Assembly (NCBI GenBank): GCA_035578155.1
Contig: JAPWDM010000014.1
Location: 7,242,001-7,306,000 of the forward strand
Length of the DNA: 64,000 bases
Reading direction: 5' to 3'
DNA from: Brachynemurus nebulosus
Taxonomy: Eukaryota; Arthropoda; Insecta; Neuroptera; Myrmeleontidae
Part shown: positions 46,561 through 58,490 of the stretch, one piece after another
Numbering within the stretch: the first letter of the stretch is position 1
Layout of the letters: each line of letters starts with the position of its first letter
Program-made: the position numbers and the translations under genes
Notes under the pieces: generated by a model
The model's database searches: none
Told to the model about the DNA's origin: nothing
The model's input: only the letters and a program-made list of their open reading frames with translations

Positions 46561-48082
46561 CCTCACGTTTTGTGTTTACTATAAAATTCAGGGCCATCTT
46601 TTTGTGTTTGAACTGTACGACACGAAGGGAGGGCAATGTGCAAAATACCTATTTCAAGGCTTTTTTTAAACGATACTGATCTTTCGCCATAAATTAATTG
46701 TTTACAGGTATAATAAGAATTTTGTTTAATTTAATACTTTTTGCAATTTAATTATTCTCTGATAAAAGATATTTATTATGGTTTGAATAAATATAATAAA
46801 CAAGATTTGAATTATTTGCTAAAAATTTTAAATTATGCGAAACAATTTTTAATTAGCAACTCAAGGACTTTGTGTAACTGAATGAATATGTGAGTAAAAA
46901 AAAAAATATAAAATTGGAAAAGTAATTTAATTCCCCAAGTAATTCACGAGTATATTCTTGGAATTTCAAATAAAATTAGAACATGTCTGCAAGAATACTT
47001 TTTCATTCGATTTTTAAAAATTGTTAGTTGTAAAGCTATGTCCAGTAATACTTATAACCATTGTTTCCTGAGTGAAGTTTTTAAATCATGTCGCTAGGTT
47101 GTAAAAATATTAAAGAAATTCGGTATGCCCAGTTTTTTCTTTTGACTAATCTTAACATATTTCCGCGAATATTAAATTTTTTTAATGCGGGGACTAATAT
47201 AGATACTTTAGTCCCTCATAAGAGGGAATACAGTGTCACTTAACTTTAATCCCTAGAGTTTAAAAATACTTTATATTTTAACTCGGGAATTCCCAGTGTC
47301 ACCTCTAGGTGACAGTGATTTGTGATTTTTTTTTACAGACAATATAACAAATTTTAAAAATAAATGTGTTACGACTAAAATGTTAATACTTAGTAGTATT
47401 CATGGTTTTAATTTGGCGACACTGAAGTTATGTTAACGGTCAAATTAATTCTGTTGTTTCAAACGATTTGCTGTTTTATTGCACGTGAGTGTATATTGTG
47501 GTATTTTCGCTGTTATAAAAATATCTAAAAAGTAGGTACCGTTATTATTGTTATAACAAATTATTATTTAAGAATGAAGCTTATAATGGAAGTGATTTTT
47601 TGCCGGTAATTTCATATCGTTTTATCAGTTCATATTACAAATAACGGCTCGTATGACCTATAATTGACACGCCATTTAAAAAAAAAACTAAAGGGTATTT
47701 TTTTTCAATTATTTATTTTTGAGTACCTAAGTTGAGTACCTAAAGATAAAAACTAGCACAAAATAAGAATATTTTGTCGATAGATCGCGGCATGGGAATT
47801 GCCGAGTTAATCCAATTAGTAATCAGAATTTATAATACCCGTCATCATTTGACTGTATAATATTTATGTTATAGTCAAACACCGAAGCGCCGACGCTCCT
47901 AGATTTGCTTAGTCAAACCTTAGGTGTGACATAACGTCTCAGTCAATGTCCAAACGAATAGCGCTATTCTATCTTTGACCAACGAATTCTTTTATACTCG
48001 TATGTTCAATATTCTTGGTTTCAATTAGTTTTTGTCATTTCTGTCGTATAGTAACCTCCTTAAAGAATTGTTAATATGTATA
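46561..48082. other. upstream AT-rich DNA, no gene recognised
   Basis: May hold promoter elements of the PKG isoform. A small CCTCTAGGTGAC-type hairpin sits near 47300. Nothing more specific is supported. Confidence 0.35.
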
Positions 48083-48455
48083 TAGTTGAATCCATAGAGC
48101 ACTAGAGATAAAATACATATTTCTATACTACTGGAACCAGTGTAACCACTTGAGATAGAAAATATGTTGTATACGTGCACGGTTTTTACTTTGTATTTGT
48201 GCGGTAAACTCTGTTAGTGTGAGTGGTGATAGCCGTCACGTGACCTTTGGTTCCCATACATGTGTGTGATGTGTGTGATACCACAACGCTACTTGTGCCG
48301 GTTCAACAATCAAATTTATTGTTGTTTGACTGACTTACACTGAGCGATGGGTACTGACAAACTGACACTAAGCAGCCTATGATGCACATACTTGCACAAA
48401 AGTGATTACAGAAAAGAGACAGTTATATTCGTTCTATTTGTTCTGTGGTTGAATC
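48083..48455 (-). repeat. dispersed repeat, inverted copy of 39415-39780
   Basis: The reverse complement shows the same ordered words as 39415-39780 ('gtatacaacatatt', 'gttacactggttccagtag', 'gtcagtttgtcagta', 'ctcttttctgtaatcac'). It lies about 1.7 kb upstream of the first PKG coding exon. Confidence 0.7.
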
Positions 48456-48798
48456 ACTGTAGCTTGATTTATCGTTCGGCCATCTTGAAACATTCAAGCT
48501 ATACCCAAATAAATTTGAACAAGTGGTAATTATTCGTTTAAATGTGTTTTAAAGGGAATTGTTAATGAAATATCCAATAAAAAATGAATTAAAAACAAAA
48601 ATTAAAAATAAAAAGCTAATTTTAGCTAATTATAAACTCAGCTGGAGTTCTTTGATAACACGAACTAGTACTCTTATAGTGGAAAATGCGAATTTTTATT
48701 GAGTTGTGCTTATTATTAATTATAAATTATGTACACTGGTATGAAAAAAATATTCATACATCCAAAAAAATACTTTCTGTGAATACTTTTTACATTTA

Positions 48799-49352
48799 CA
48801 GGTGAACTGTTTTTTGTGCGATGGATAAGGACTGCATAAAAAAAATCGCACATAAAAAATATATTCAAAAATATCATAAACAGCTATAAAAAGTATAGTT
48901 CGATCCAGATTGTACAAAAAACTTTTTTATGCAGTTGGTCGGGACCGCATAAAAAAAGTTTCATCGAAAAAACATCACTCAAAACGCTCAAAACTTAGAA
49001 ATCTCCTTAGAAGTTGCTTCTATATAAACAATACAAAGCTTTAATTTACACGTAGAAACATTTTATTTCAATTTTATAACATTATGAAAATTCTGAAAAA
49101 TACATATGTAACAAAATTAAATGATGCAATAACTTGTGTTCTTATGCAATGTATTGATTAAATGCTTAAAAGCCGTTAAAAAGTATTTTCATCAAAGAAA
49201 GTTATTACAGTAGTTGTTTAAGTTTCTTACTATCTCGTGATTTTGATTCACATTATGCATTTTAATGGTCATTTTTTACAAACCGCATAAAAAAAATCGC
49301 ACAAAAAAAATGGCACAAAAAAGGACCGCATAAAAAGAGTTCAGCTCTACTG
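48799..49352. mobile_element. pogo/Tigger-like MITE, copy 1 (554 bp)
   Basis: Ends CAGGTGAACTG and the inverse CAGCTCTACTG, flanked by TA (48797-48798 and 49353-49354). Both ends carry GACCGCATAAAAA and TCGCACAAAAA motifs, repeated three or more times. Copy 2 is at 55496-56278. Non-coding. Confidence 0.75.
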
Positions 49353-49697
49353 TACATTTTAATAATGTATTATTTATTGAATTTTCTAAATATAGTACCT
49401 ACCTACTTCTAATAAAAATTATAATGATAAAGTTATAGAATAATTCTTTATAATTTTCATATTAAATTTAAGTATATATTTTTAAACGAATGACGTCATA
49501 CAGTGGTTTGTTCAAGTAAAGAAAATTACGTTTCTTGCAACACGTGGAGAAAATGTTTTTTTTATTAACATACACAGGAAATGAACGATAGATTTTTGTA
49601 TCCAGTCGCGGTGGCAATAAGAAACAATTATAGTATGTACATATTTATACATTAAGCTGTTATAAAGTAATAAACAGAATTTTTTTGCAAAAGAGTT

Positions 49698-50750
49698 AAG
49701 CCCGGTTCAGACGCAGCCAGTAGTTTAGTCGAGTGGTCGAGTAAATTAGTACCCGCCCAGTTTGAACACATTCATTTTAGTCAAGTAAACTGATTTGGTC
49801 GAGCGAGAGGTCGAGTTTAGTAAATAGAACTCTATGGTATTTTTATAGTCGAGTAGTCTTCCCCCACTCTATTTTCGGTCAACTCGTACGCTAACTAAAC
49901 ACGTGTGGACAGAAATACACAAGTTGTTTATACATAATTATTGTAGTCATTGTTGTAAATAACAAACAAATATTTTGCAAAGTAAAATATTTGTTTATTA
50001 TTTACAAATATGGAATACCATAAAGTAACGCTCAAATCTATTAGTAGTCATTGTTGTTTTTTTTTAGCGAATTTTTAGTTATTTGGGTTATTGTTTTGTT
50101 TGTCAGTTTCGATTTTTCGTAAAAAAAAATGCAAAACATTTTATAGAAATAAATATAATTGTATTTAATAGTTTTAATTTAATCTTTTATAGATTTCTTA
50201 TTGAAATCATAACTAATTAATTAAATTAATATGTAATTAATATTAATTATGTAATTAATTAAAACGGCAAGATGGTCAGAAGGCACCACTCTTAAACAGG
50301 GCCGGACCTACGTTAAATGGTGCCCGGTCTTTCCGTAAAATGACAAAAGAAATATTTCTTTTTAACTTTTTCCCTAGAAAAAGCAAGTGGCGAGCAAAAA
50401 AAAAAACGTCAAATTCAACAATTTGGCGGCCTTGAATTTGCAGTTTTGGCGCCCGGAGTACGTGCTCCCGCTGCCCCCTAGATCCGGCCCTGTTCTTAAA
50501 TTCGTTACCGAATATGTTAAATACAAATAGATGTCTGTGGAATGTGAGAAATGAAAATTACAAAAATAAACAATTTAGCAGCATATTTGAAATTGCAAGA
50601 AACGATGGGAATAGAAGGTTTTATTCAAAAAGAAATTGTAAAAAAATCAAAAATATAAGATCGACATATTCTCAGGAAAGAAAGATTTAAAGACTCAAGC
50701 ACTCGACTTTATACTAATCGACTAAACTAAATATTAGCTGTATGTGAACG
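49698..50750. mobile_element. worn DNA transposon (about 1.05 kb), carries a nested hAT-MITE
   Basis: Left 'cccggttcagacgcagccag' followed by TAGTTTAGTCGAGTGG has a diverged inverse at the right (CCACTCGACTTTATACTAATCGACTAAACTAAA-like words at 50700-50735, then 'gctgtatgtgaac'). Many (T)AGTCGAGT motifs occur near the left end. No ORF. The superfamily is unclear. Confidence 0.5.
50297..50492. mobile_element. hAT-like MITE (196 bp)
   Basis: Ends CAGGGCCGGACCTA and TAGATCCGGCCCTG. Flanks CTCTTAAA (50289-50296) and TTCTTAAA (50493-50500) form an 8-bp target duplication with one mismatch. Both the CAGGG-type ends and the 8-bp duplication fit hAT. Non-coding. Confidence 0.8.
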
Positions 50751-50931
50751 ATTGTTTTGACTCGCAGTATTTCAACAAACTCTACTAAATTTGTAAATTC
50801 TTTTAATTTATAATATATTTATAATTAATAATATAATTAAATTTAAATATAATTTTTTTTTAATAAAGCTTTATCCTTAAGTATTTTAATTATATAGCTC
50901 AGTTGTTTAAGATTAATCGTATTCTAAAGAA

Positions 50932-51192
50932 TGACGGATACTGGGTCGCTCCTCTGACGGATACTGAAACATCGTTAATTTTTTATTGACGGGTACTGGT
51001 ACACCACACCTTTTCCTTTATTTTATCTATATTAATATATTTATTATAGAAATATTCAAATAAATTAAAATATTTCTGAAAGATCATAAAATTCTCTTTC
51101 GTTTTAGCTTTACTGTTGGTTATTTCGTATAATTATGAACGAAAAAATTTAATGTAAAGTCCTGCTCATGTCTTAACATGACGGCTACTGGT
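50932..51192 (+). repeat. four scattered TGACGG(A/G/C)TACTG motifs
   Basis: TGACGGATACTGG at 50932, TGACGGATACTGA at 50955, TGACGGGTACTGG at 50987 and TGACGGCTACTGG at 51179. Each is followed by a CTCCT/TACAC/CTCTT-like word. Probably a worn tandem repeat. Confidence 0.5.
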
Positions 51193-51639
51193 GCTCTTAC
51201 CCTATATTTAATTATCCATATTATCGAATCGTTAATCAAATTCAATGTCTTTATAAATATGTTGGTTCATAATTACGCTCTATCTAGTTAGTAAAAGAAA
51301 TATTTTAAGTATGGTACAGATGTCGCTACCGAAGTTTACAAACTTAATAATGATAGCCATAGTAACACATTTACTGTTTATACAGTTACTCACGAAAGTC
51401 TACGTACATTCAAGTAAAACATGAGTTATCGAATAAAAAGTCTATTGGGATATATTTTACAAACTTTAATCAATTTATCCACTCATTAAACTATTTATTT
51501 AATAGAAACAGAGCAAAAATATCGATAAATACAAATTTTATAACAAAAAAAAACAATTTTGTTAACAACAAAAACACACAAAAATTTACGTGCACTTCAT
51601 ATCTTTATTAGTAAATATTAATAATAACTTGATTAATAT

Positions 51640-52665
51640 TTGGTAAAACCACCGTTTGCTTTTATGATGGCTTCTAGTCTGACATCGACGTAACTAATTT
51701 TTCAGTCTGAATTTTAAATTACAAACCATTCTTCAATTTTATCACTCTTCTCAGTAGTTTACGATTATAAATATTTCTTTTTTTCACTCGCCGTTTTAGT
51801 TCACCCCATAAATGTTCTACAGCAGTGATTTTCAACCTGTGGGTCGTGACCCCCTGGCGGGTCGCGAAGCCTTTCTAAGGGGATCGCAGTTACTTTAACA
51901 ATAAAACCACTCTAATTCAATATATATAATATTTAATAAAGAAAAGGTTAATTAAAGGTTACATTAATGTGATTATTTCATATTTTCGCTTGATAAAATT
52001 TCAAAAAAATAACTGGGGCCTATTTTCAATAACAGTAAATCCGAGTTTTAAATAATTGTCGTCATCTAGACGCTTTTTTTTTGCTTTTGTTACTCTCATT
52101 GGAACTTGAAGTTGTCGGTTGTGCATGTCTTTTCAGAAATTCATCCATTTTCAATAATTACAATAAGCACAGAATTTTGGATATTAGACAATAAAAGACA
52201 GTGAGCAACTACTAAACAAAAAACAACTCAATGCAGTTTTAAACACAATTCAAAGCGAATTCACAATTCAAAAATATAAAAGTATCATCCTTTATTTTCT
52301 TGATGCTACACGCAGCGCTCATCACGTCGCGCTATATCTCGTTCACACAAGTCACGCGCGCGTTCAGAAGCTACTATAAGTCGTCAACTTCGATGTCAAT
52401 ATAAAAATTTGCGTGTTTAAAATCTTTTGTTACGTATTTAATTTACACCTAACTGAAAATAATCAATAATGATGAACGGATTCGATATTTGTAACATAAA
52501 ATAAAATAAAATTTAGAAATAGCAGAGGGCAGGGGTCGCGAAATATTTTTCTACACTAGGGGGGTCGCGAAATATTTTTCCACACTAGCGGAGTCGCGCC
52601 ACAAAAAAGGTTGAAAAACACTGTTCTACAGGGTTTAAGGCCAGTAGTAGTTTTGCAACGCTTTG
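51640..52665 (-). pseudogene. Tc1-like transposase C-terminal remnant split by a hAT insertion
   Basis: Read on the minus strand. The fragment on the high-coordinate side of the insertion ends in 'LLLALNPVEHL'-type residues and the other side continues 'HLWGELKRRVKKRNIYNRKL'. This is the conserved Tc1 motif 'NP[IV]E[NH]LWGELKRRV', whose Glu is the third catalytic residue. About 35 residues later comes 'RLEAIIKANGGFTKY', the typical Tc1 C-terminus, in a shifted frame. The hAT element at 51823-52623 splits the motif itself. The N-terminal domain and the first two catalytic residues are missing. Not functional. Confidence 0.75.
51823..52623. mobile_element. hAT-like element (801 bp) with perfect 8-bp target duplication
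   Basis: Ends CAGTGATTTTCAACC and GGTTGAAAAACACTG are inverse with one mismatch. TTCTACAG lies directly on both sides (51815-51822 and 52624-52631). Subterminal GGGTCGCGA motifs repeat at both ends (51852, 52531, 52561, 52591). No transposase is seen. It sits inside the Tc1-like element. Confidence 0.9.
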
Positions 52666-52742
52666 AAATAAATTAGCTTTTATTATTTCCAAATTTACTA
52701 ATGATTTGCGCAGGTGTAGTTAGGCTTTCGTGAGTAACTGTA

Positions 52743-53519
52743 TATTATCCCATACCGATCGTGTGTTTAAAATCGGTTCGAATATTGCGCCTGCTTCAAA
52801 TAACCGGTTATTTACTGCCAATAACTTACCATAATTCAGTATTTTTGTGTTTTCTAAAAATCTAACATATCTGAGATATACGAGACTGTGTCAGAAAGCC
52901 ATCAACTTTTTACTACATTTTACCCATTCCCCCGGTTATTTGTGACAAACTTTGGTTGCGATATTTGTACATTATGTATGGTACATACAAATAAATTACT
53001 GAACTGATACAATCTTACAAAATGCATTTAATAATAAGATCATTTAAATGCATTTTAACAATTCATCATATTATCATATTATGTTTTGTACTTTTGTTTG
53101 TTATGTATGCCGTTGTATTGCAACCATAGAATGCACGTACGTTGTCGATTGAATCAAGCCGAAGTGCATTTTTTTCTTGTATGCAACTGAACCACCAAAC
53201 CTTATTATAATATTATTAATACCACAAGGAATCGTGATGTCATTATTAAATCATTGTACAGTGACGGATAAAAATATGTAACGGCACACGTTAAGTGATA
53301 TGTTTCCATTTCAAAATCAAACGTAAAATATTTAGCATGTTACACACTAGTAAAAAAAATTTCAAATGAAAAAATATTATTTTGTCGAAACTGGACAATT
53401 TATTTTCCTGTTTCAAGTTCGAATAATATTTTTTACCAGTGTAGAGATTCCCAGGGCCCTGGAACCTTAAAAAGGGGTCGGAAATTAAAGTGTTCACACT
53501 ATTAAAATATGAATACAAC
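52743..53519. other. AT-rich DNA, nothing recognised
   Basis: No supported feature. Confidence 0.4.
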
Positions 53520-54290
53520 TACTTTAGAATCGATAGCTACTTTAGAATCGATGAATTTTGAAGAATTTCAGAATATCAGTTTTAAAAGTAAGGTGAGATC
53601 GAAGTTGACCCTCAGAGCGATCGAATGGGACTCAAGTTGAACAGTTGTATCGATCTTGATAACATTTTCTAAAAATTCTATTGAAATATGAATATGATGA
53701 ACTTTAGAGTCGTTGGGTGAGCGCAGTGAAGGACTATGAGGAACGGATTTTGTACACAATTTCAGAATATCAAGTTTAAATGAACATGGGGTCAAGATTG
53801 TCCGCCAGTGGTATTAAATAGAATTCAAATTAAAAAAAAAAGAAAACTGAAGTAATTTTGACAAAATTTTGGTAGGTAAAGTGTTATTAATATCTCTGAA
53901 AAAGATGAAAGTGAGCTTAAAATAGTTTCCTAGGTCGTTGGTGCCTCAACAAAGGTTCAAAATAGAAATATTTCTAAAATTATCAGTAAGGATATCTACA
54001 AAGAGGTCTTACGGTATAAATAATTGATTTTGTTCAGAACCTTCGAATATCTGATTTAAAATTCATTTTACTAAATGACGTCAGACAGGTGAATTTTAAT
54101 ATCTTTCGTAGCTGATAAAATGCTACTAAGAATTCTTAAAACTGTTTCTAAGACCAAATGAAGGCTAGATAGAAAATAATTTCAAGTTTCTAAATATTAG
54201 GAAGTTCCTTTTATTAGACTCCGTATAATTCTTCTGGCAAAATTGGAACTAAATAGGTCTGAATACTGTTACTTCAATTCAAAAACATTA
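53520..54290 (+). repeat. degenerate tandem modules (period about 195-290 bp)
   Basis: 'ttcagaatatcag/caagtttaaa' occurs at 53567 and 53760, and 'cgaatatctgatttaaaatt' at about 54046. Each is followed by a similar order of words ('gatcgaagttgaccctcaga', 'gtcaagattgtccgccagtg'). The word GACGTCA near 54078 recalls the array at 20110-20820. Confidence 0.45.
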
Positions 54291-54309
54291 TTCATTGTTG
54301 GATATAAAT

Positions 54310-54500
54310 TCAGGGCCATGGAGACAAACGACAGGGCCCGGAGGAAATAAATCACATTTTTGAAAAGTTTTTCCTCCAAAACATAAGTGACGAGCAAAAA
54401 AAGCCAATCTACTTTTCCTCGGGCCCTCTACCAACAGCTACGGGCCCCCTCTTTACGTCCGGGCCCTGGGGCTATAACTCCGTCCACTTATCGGGCCTAG
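54310..54500 (+). repeat. GC-rich repeat fragment related to 12660-12890
   Basis: Begins CAGGGCCATGG and ends TATCGGGCCTAG, with CTACCAACAGCTACGGGCCC inside. Matches the fragment near 12790. Possibly a worn hAT-MITE. Confidence 0.45.
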
Positions 54501-54647
54501 ATATTATTAGTATAGGAAAAAGTACAGAAAGTATTATTAGAACCTAAACTGTTCAAATATTTCTATTCACCACAGTACTGATAAATCTAATATTTGTTAA
54601 CCTAGAATTTACAAATATAATATGACTGTGTGATGTGAATAAGATAC

Positions 54648-55215
<568 letters not shown>

Positions 55216-55495
55216 ACATACAGCATAGCACATATGTACATAGTTACATACATACATAACTGATTATGTGTAAAATGTCTAATTCTAAATACAATAATAA
55301 ATCTTCACTAATTAAGGTAAAACAATACGAACAAGTCACAATAATGCATGCGGTATCTGCAGTGCTGTGCTGTGGTATCTGTCAGCATGGCGATATTTGA
55401 ATTAAATTATGGCGGTAATACGTAATAAAAAGAATTGTGGTTATTTCTCTTTTGAAAATATCACTTACTGAATGTTCACAATACCAATATAGGTA

Positions 55496-56278
55496 CAGCT
55501 GAACCTTTTTTTATGCGGTCCTTTTTAGTGCGATTTTTTTTATGCGGTTTTTAAAAAAAATGGCCATTAAAATGCATAATATAAATCAAAATCAAGAGAC
55601 AGTAAGAAATTTTAGCATTTACTATAATAATTATCTTTAATAAAAATACTTTTTAACGGCTCTTAAGCATTTAATCAATACATTGCATAAGAATATACGT
55701 TATTGCATCATTTAATTTTTTTACAGATGTATTTTTCAAAATTTTCATTAGTATTATAAAATTGAAATAAAATGTTTCTACGTGTAAATTAATGCTTTAT
55801 CTTGTTTACAGAAGCAACTTCTAAGGAAATTTCTAAGTTTTGAGCGTTCTGAGTTATGTATTTTCGATGAAACTTTTTTTATGCGGTCCCGATCCACCGC
55901 ATAAATTTTTTTTTTAAATCTGCATCGAACCATACTTTTTATAGCTATTTATGATATTTTTGAATATCGCCTTCCTAGTATGAAAGTGAGATATCTGAGA
56001 AATGTCTGTTTTGAGATAACTGCATTTTAAATTTTAATAATACATTAGTTTAAATGGTGACTTTGAAATTTGAAACAATGTCCTACAGAAATTATATATC
56101 CGGCGATCTTGTGAAATATACTGTTTGATAGGTAATTAAGTTATCTATTACATGGTACTAAAAATGAAAATCGGAAAATTTCCAGATATCCCACTTTTAT
56201 TCTAGGAAGGCGATATATTTTTTTTGTGCGATTTTTTTTATGTGGTCCCTATCCACCGTACAAAAAGAGAATCAACTG
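55496..56278. mobile_element. pogo/Tigger-like MITE, copy 2 (783 bp, carries a nested MITE)
   Basis: Same family as 48799-49352, in opposite orientation: CAGCTGAACC at the left, TCAACTG at the right, TA flanks, and repeated TTTTATGCGGTCC and GTGCGATTTTTTT motifs. The extra length is explained by the MITE at 55968-56212. Confidence 0.75.
55968..56212. mobile_element. MITE (245 bp) nested in the pogo-like MITE, ATAT target duplication
   Basis: CGCCTTCCTAGTATGAAAGT at the left and its inverse ACTTTTATTCTAGGAAGGCG at the right, extended by GAGATATCTG/CAGATATCCC. ATAT is present on both sides (55964-55967, 56213-56216). The related copy at 48799-49352 shows the empty site (GAATATATTTTTT on its reverse strand). 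Non-coding. Confidence 0.85.
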
Positions 56279-56860
56279 TAATAATTTTATGTGTATGATT
56301 CATACGTTTTCTAGTAACAAGCAAACGATTAAATTTTGCAAAAAAAAGATCAATTTACAATCAATATATTACGTACCTATAAAAATGAAAGGTATGTCAT
56401 ATAATTATGTCGGTCACTGTGGTCTCAGCGTAGCGTACCTTATATTACATTGAAATATTTTTTAAAAAATAATTAATGTGTTGATTGTATTCATAAATTG
56501 TTTTTAATGAGTTTTCTTTCGGCACTGCTGTTTTTGGATTGTATGTATGTTATTCGCTAACTGCAAAATAATTTGATATTTGCCTGAAACTTTATTGCAA
56601 ATTTGTTAATCGTGGCTAGTAGCATGTTTTCAAGGCGTAAACAAAGAAGGCGGGGCATCATATTACCGAATAAAAAAATTAACTTTTTTTATGTGTAGGA
56701 CTATTAACCCTTGATAATTAAATCAATGCTACTCTATGTAAGCTAATCAGAAAATATGTTTTCTTTTGTAGCTGAAGAATTAACGATACGCAGGATTCAT
56801 CGCTTTATAAAAAAGCTGATATTTACACGTGCTTAGTGTGCATCTAACAATATTACGGTC

Positions 56861-58135
56861 AGTACCGTCAGTTGGGACGAATCTGGACGATTTTTTCAGT
56901 TTTTTGCCAATTAATTGTTTAGAGTTTATCTAAAAAATTCTAAAAACTAATTTAATAGCTTTAATATCACGAGTATATAGGGCAGTAATAAAAATATCAA
57001 AATTGGTACGGCAACATTTTTTTTTTTTTTTTTTGGTTATATAGTGTCCAGATTCGCCCCTATGTGTGGGGCGAATCTGGATAAAGCTTTATTTTCAATA
57101 TAAATCACATTCAGTCATGCATATGGGTAAAATCGGACATAAAAAGATAAAAATAGCTAAATTTCCAATCTGGAAATTCGCTAAGATAAATAACTGCATC
57201 AGCGAATGACTTGATGGGTGAAATAAAATATTTTGGATTTAAATGAATTTTATTTCGATTTGCTTTTGAGCTATCATGCAAGGTTGATTTGGGAACATGG
57301 AAATATTCAGCAGCTTATCTGAACGATTTTCTTTTTTTTTTAAATATCGGAAAGCAGGGACGCAACAACTGCATATCTACAGGAGGTCCAACAAAAATTT
57401 AAATAATCAAATTTTTTGATAACGCAGTTCTCCGATAACAATGGAAAACGTTGTAAAAAAATCTCGTCTCCGAAAATTTGATTTCCAAATAAAAAATATT
57501 AGTAAACCACTAATAATTTTACTTTTTAATATAAATAAAATAAATTGAAGGAAAATTTCCAGGTAATTTTAGGGGTTCGGACCCTTTGGACCTCCCCGGT
57601 TGTTGTGCCTCTGTCGAAAAGAGTCGATTTTATGTTATCTAGACTACAGTTTATGTAGTCTATACCCAGTTTCTTTTTATATTGACGTACCATGGTGTAT
57701 GAATTCGCCTCATCTATTGACAATTTTTTGTTAATCAATTTATAAAAAAAAAAAAAATTAAGCACAATACGGCTTTCATTTTTGGTACATATATTGTCGA
57801 AAAAACGCCAAACATTTTGTTGCCAGTTCCTACCTGATATATATATAACTGTTTTTTTTTTTTTTTTTTTTTTTTTTTTTGTACAGCAGTTTCTTTATAA
57901 GATTTCAAAACGCGCGTTATTTTTAAAAATTATAAACAATGCGCCTGTAAAATAACAAAATACAAAGATGTCATGTTTACCGCTTTTCTTTGATGACTAA
58001 CTCATAACTGACAAAATTCAGTAGCATAAATTGATCTATGACCTTGTACGGTCATAACACTGACGAAGAAATATCGAGAGGCAGCTCTGGCTAGATTCAC
58101 CCATACTGTCCAGATTCGTCCCAACTGATGGTACT
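56861..58135. mobile_element. DNA transposon (1.28 kb) with GGGACGAATCTGGAC ends
   Basis: AGTACCGTCAGTTGGGACGA at the left and its inverse TCGTCCCAACTGATGGTACT at the right, continuing ATCTGGAC/GTCCAGAT. A similar motif (CCAGATTCGCCCC) occurs inside at 57049. A short frame on the minus strand near 57690 begins 'MVRQYKKKLG', which recalls the start of pogo/jerky-type (HTH_psq) transposases, but the rest is lost. A T run of about 30 lies at 57851-57880. A hAT-like MITE is nested inside. Confidence 0.65.
57355..57613. mobile_element. hAT-like MITE (259 bp) nested in the 56.9-58.1 kb element
   Basis: CAGGGACGCAACAACTG at the left and CGGTTGTTGTGCCTCTG at the right are inverse; GGAGGTCCAA and TTGGACCTCC pair as subterminal repeats. 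Flanks TCGGAAAG (57347-57354) and TCGAAAAG (57614-57621) form an 8-bp target duplication with one mismatch. Non-coding. Confidence 0.8.
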
Positions 58136-58490
58136 TCTAGTTCGGGGACATCTTGCAACGATATATCATCAATATTATAAGTGGTACCAACAAATCTATG
58201 TAGTAGAAAAGTGAAAACCATCATCAGTCAGGCGCCTGACAGGTGAAACACCTCAAATCGGCACACCCTAGAAGTGCCGAATGGTGCCGACTTGGCTGAT
58301 AGGAAGTCCCAGAGGTGCCGAGTGGTTCTGTCCCATGGATATGAGGTTTCGAATTATGAAGGGTAATTACGAGGTTATTAAATAAAGTAGGTTCTCTCAT
58401 AATTCAGTCTAAACTAAATTTCCTAGCAGTTTCAATGAAAACAAATAAAAATATTCCAATAGCTTCTAATGATTTAAAAAAAAAAATTGA
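58136..58490. other. unassigned, with small GGTGCCGA repeats
   Basis: 58255-58325 carries AAGTGCCGAATGGTGCCGAC and GAGGTGCCGAGTGG, a short local repetition. No gene is supported. Confidence 0.4.

Larger units (their letters stand above)
51383..52740 (-). mobile_element. Tc1-like element, internally deleted, carrying a nested hAT element
   Basis: Ends CAGTTACTCACGAAAG (left) and CTTTCGTGAGTAACTG (right) flanked by TA (51381-51382 and 52741-52742). Without the nested 801-bp insertion and its duplication it is about 550 bp. It encodes the C-terminal end of a Tc1 transposase on the minus strand (see 51640-52665). Confidence 0.85.
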
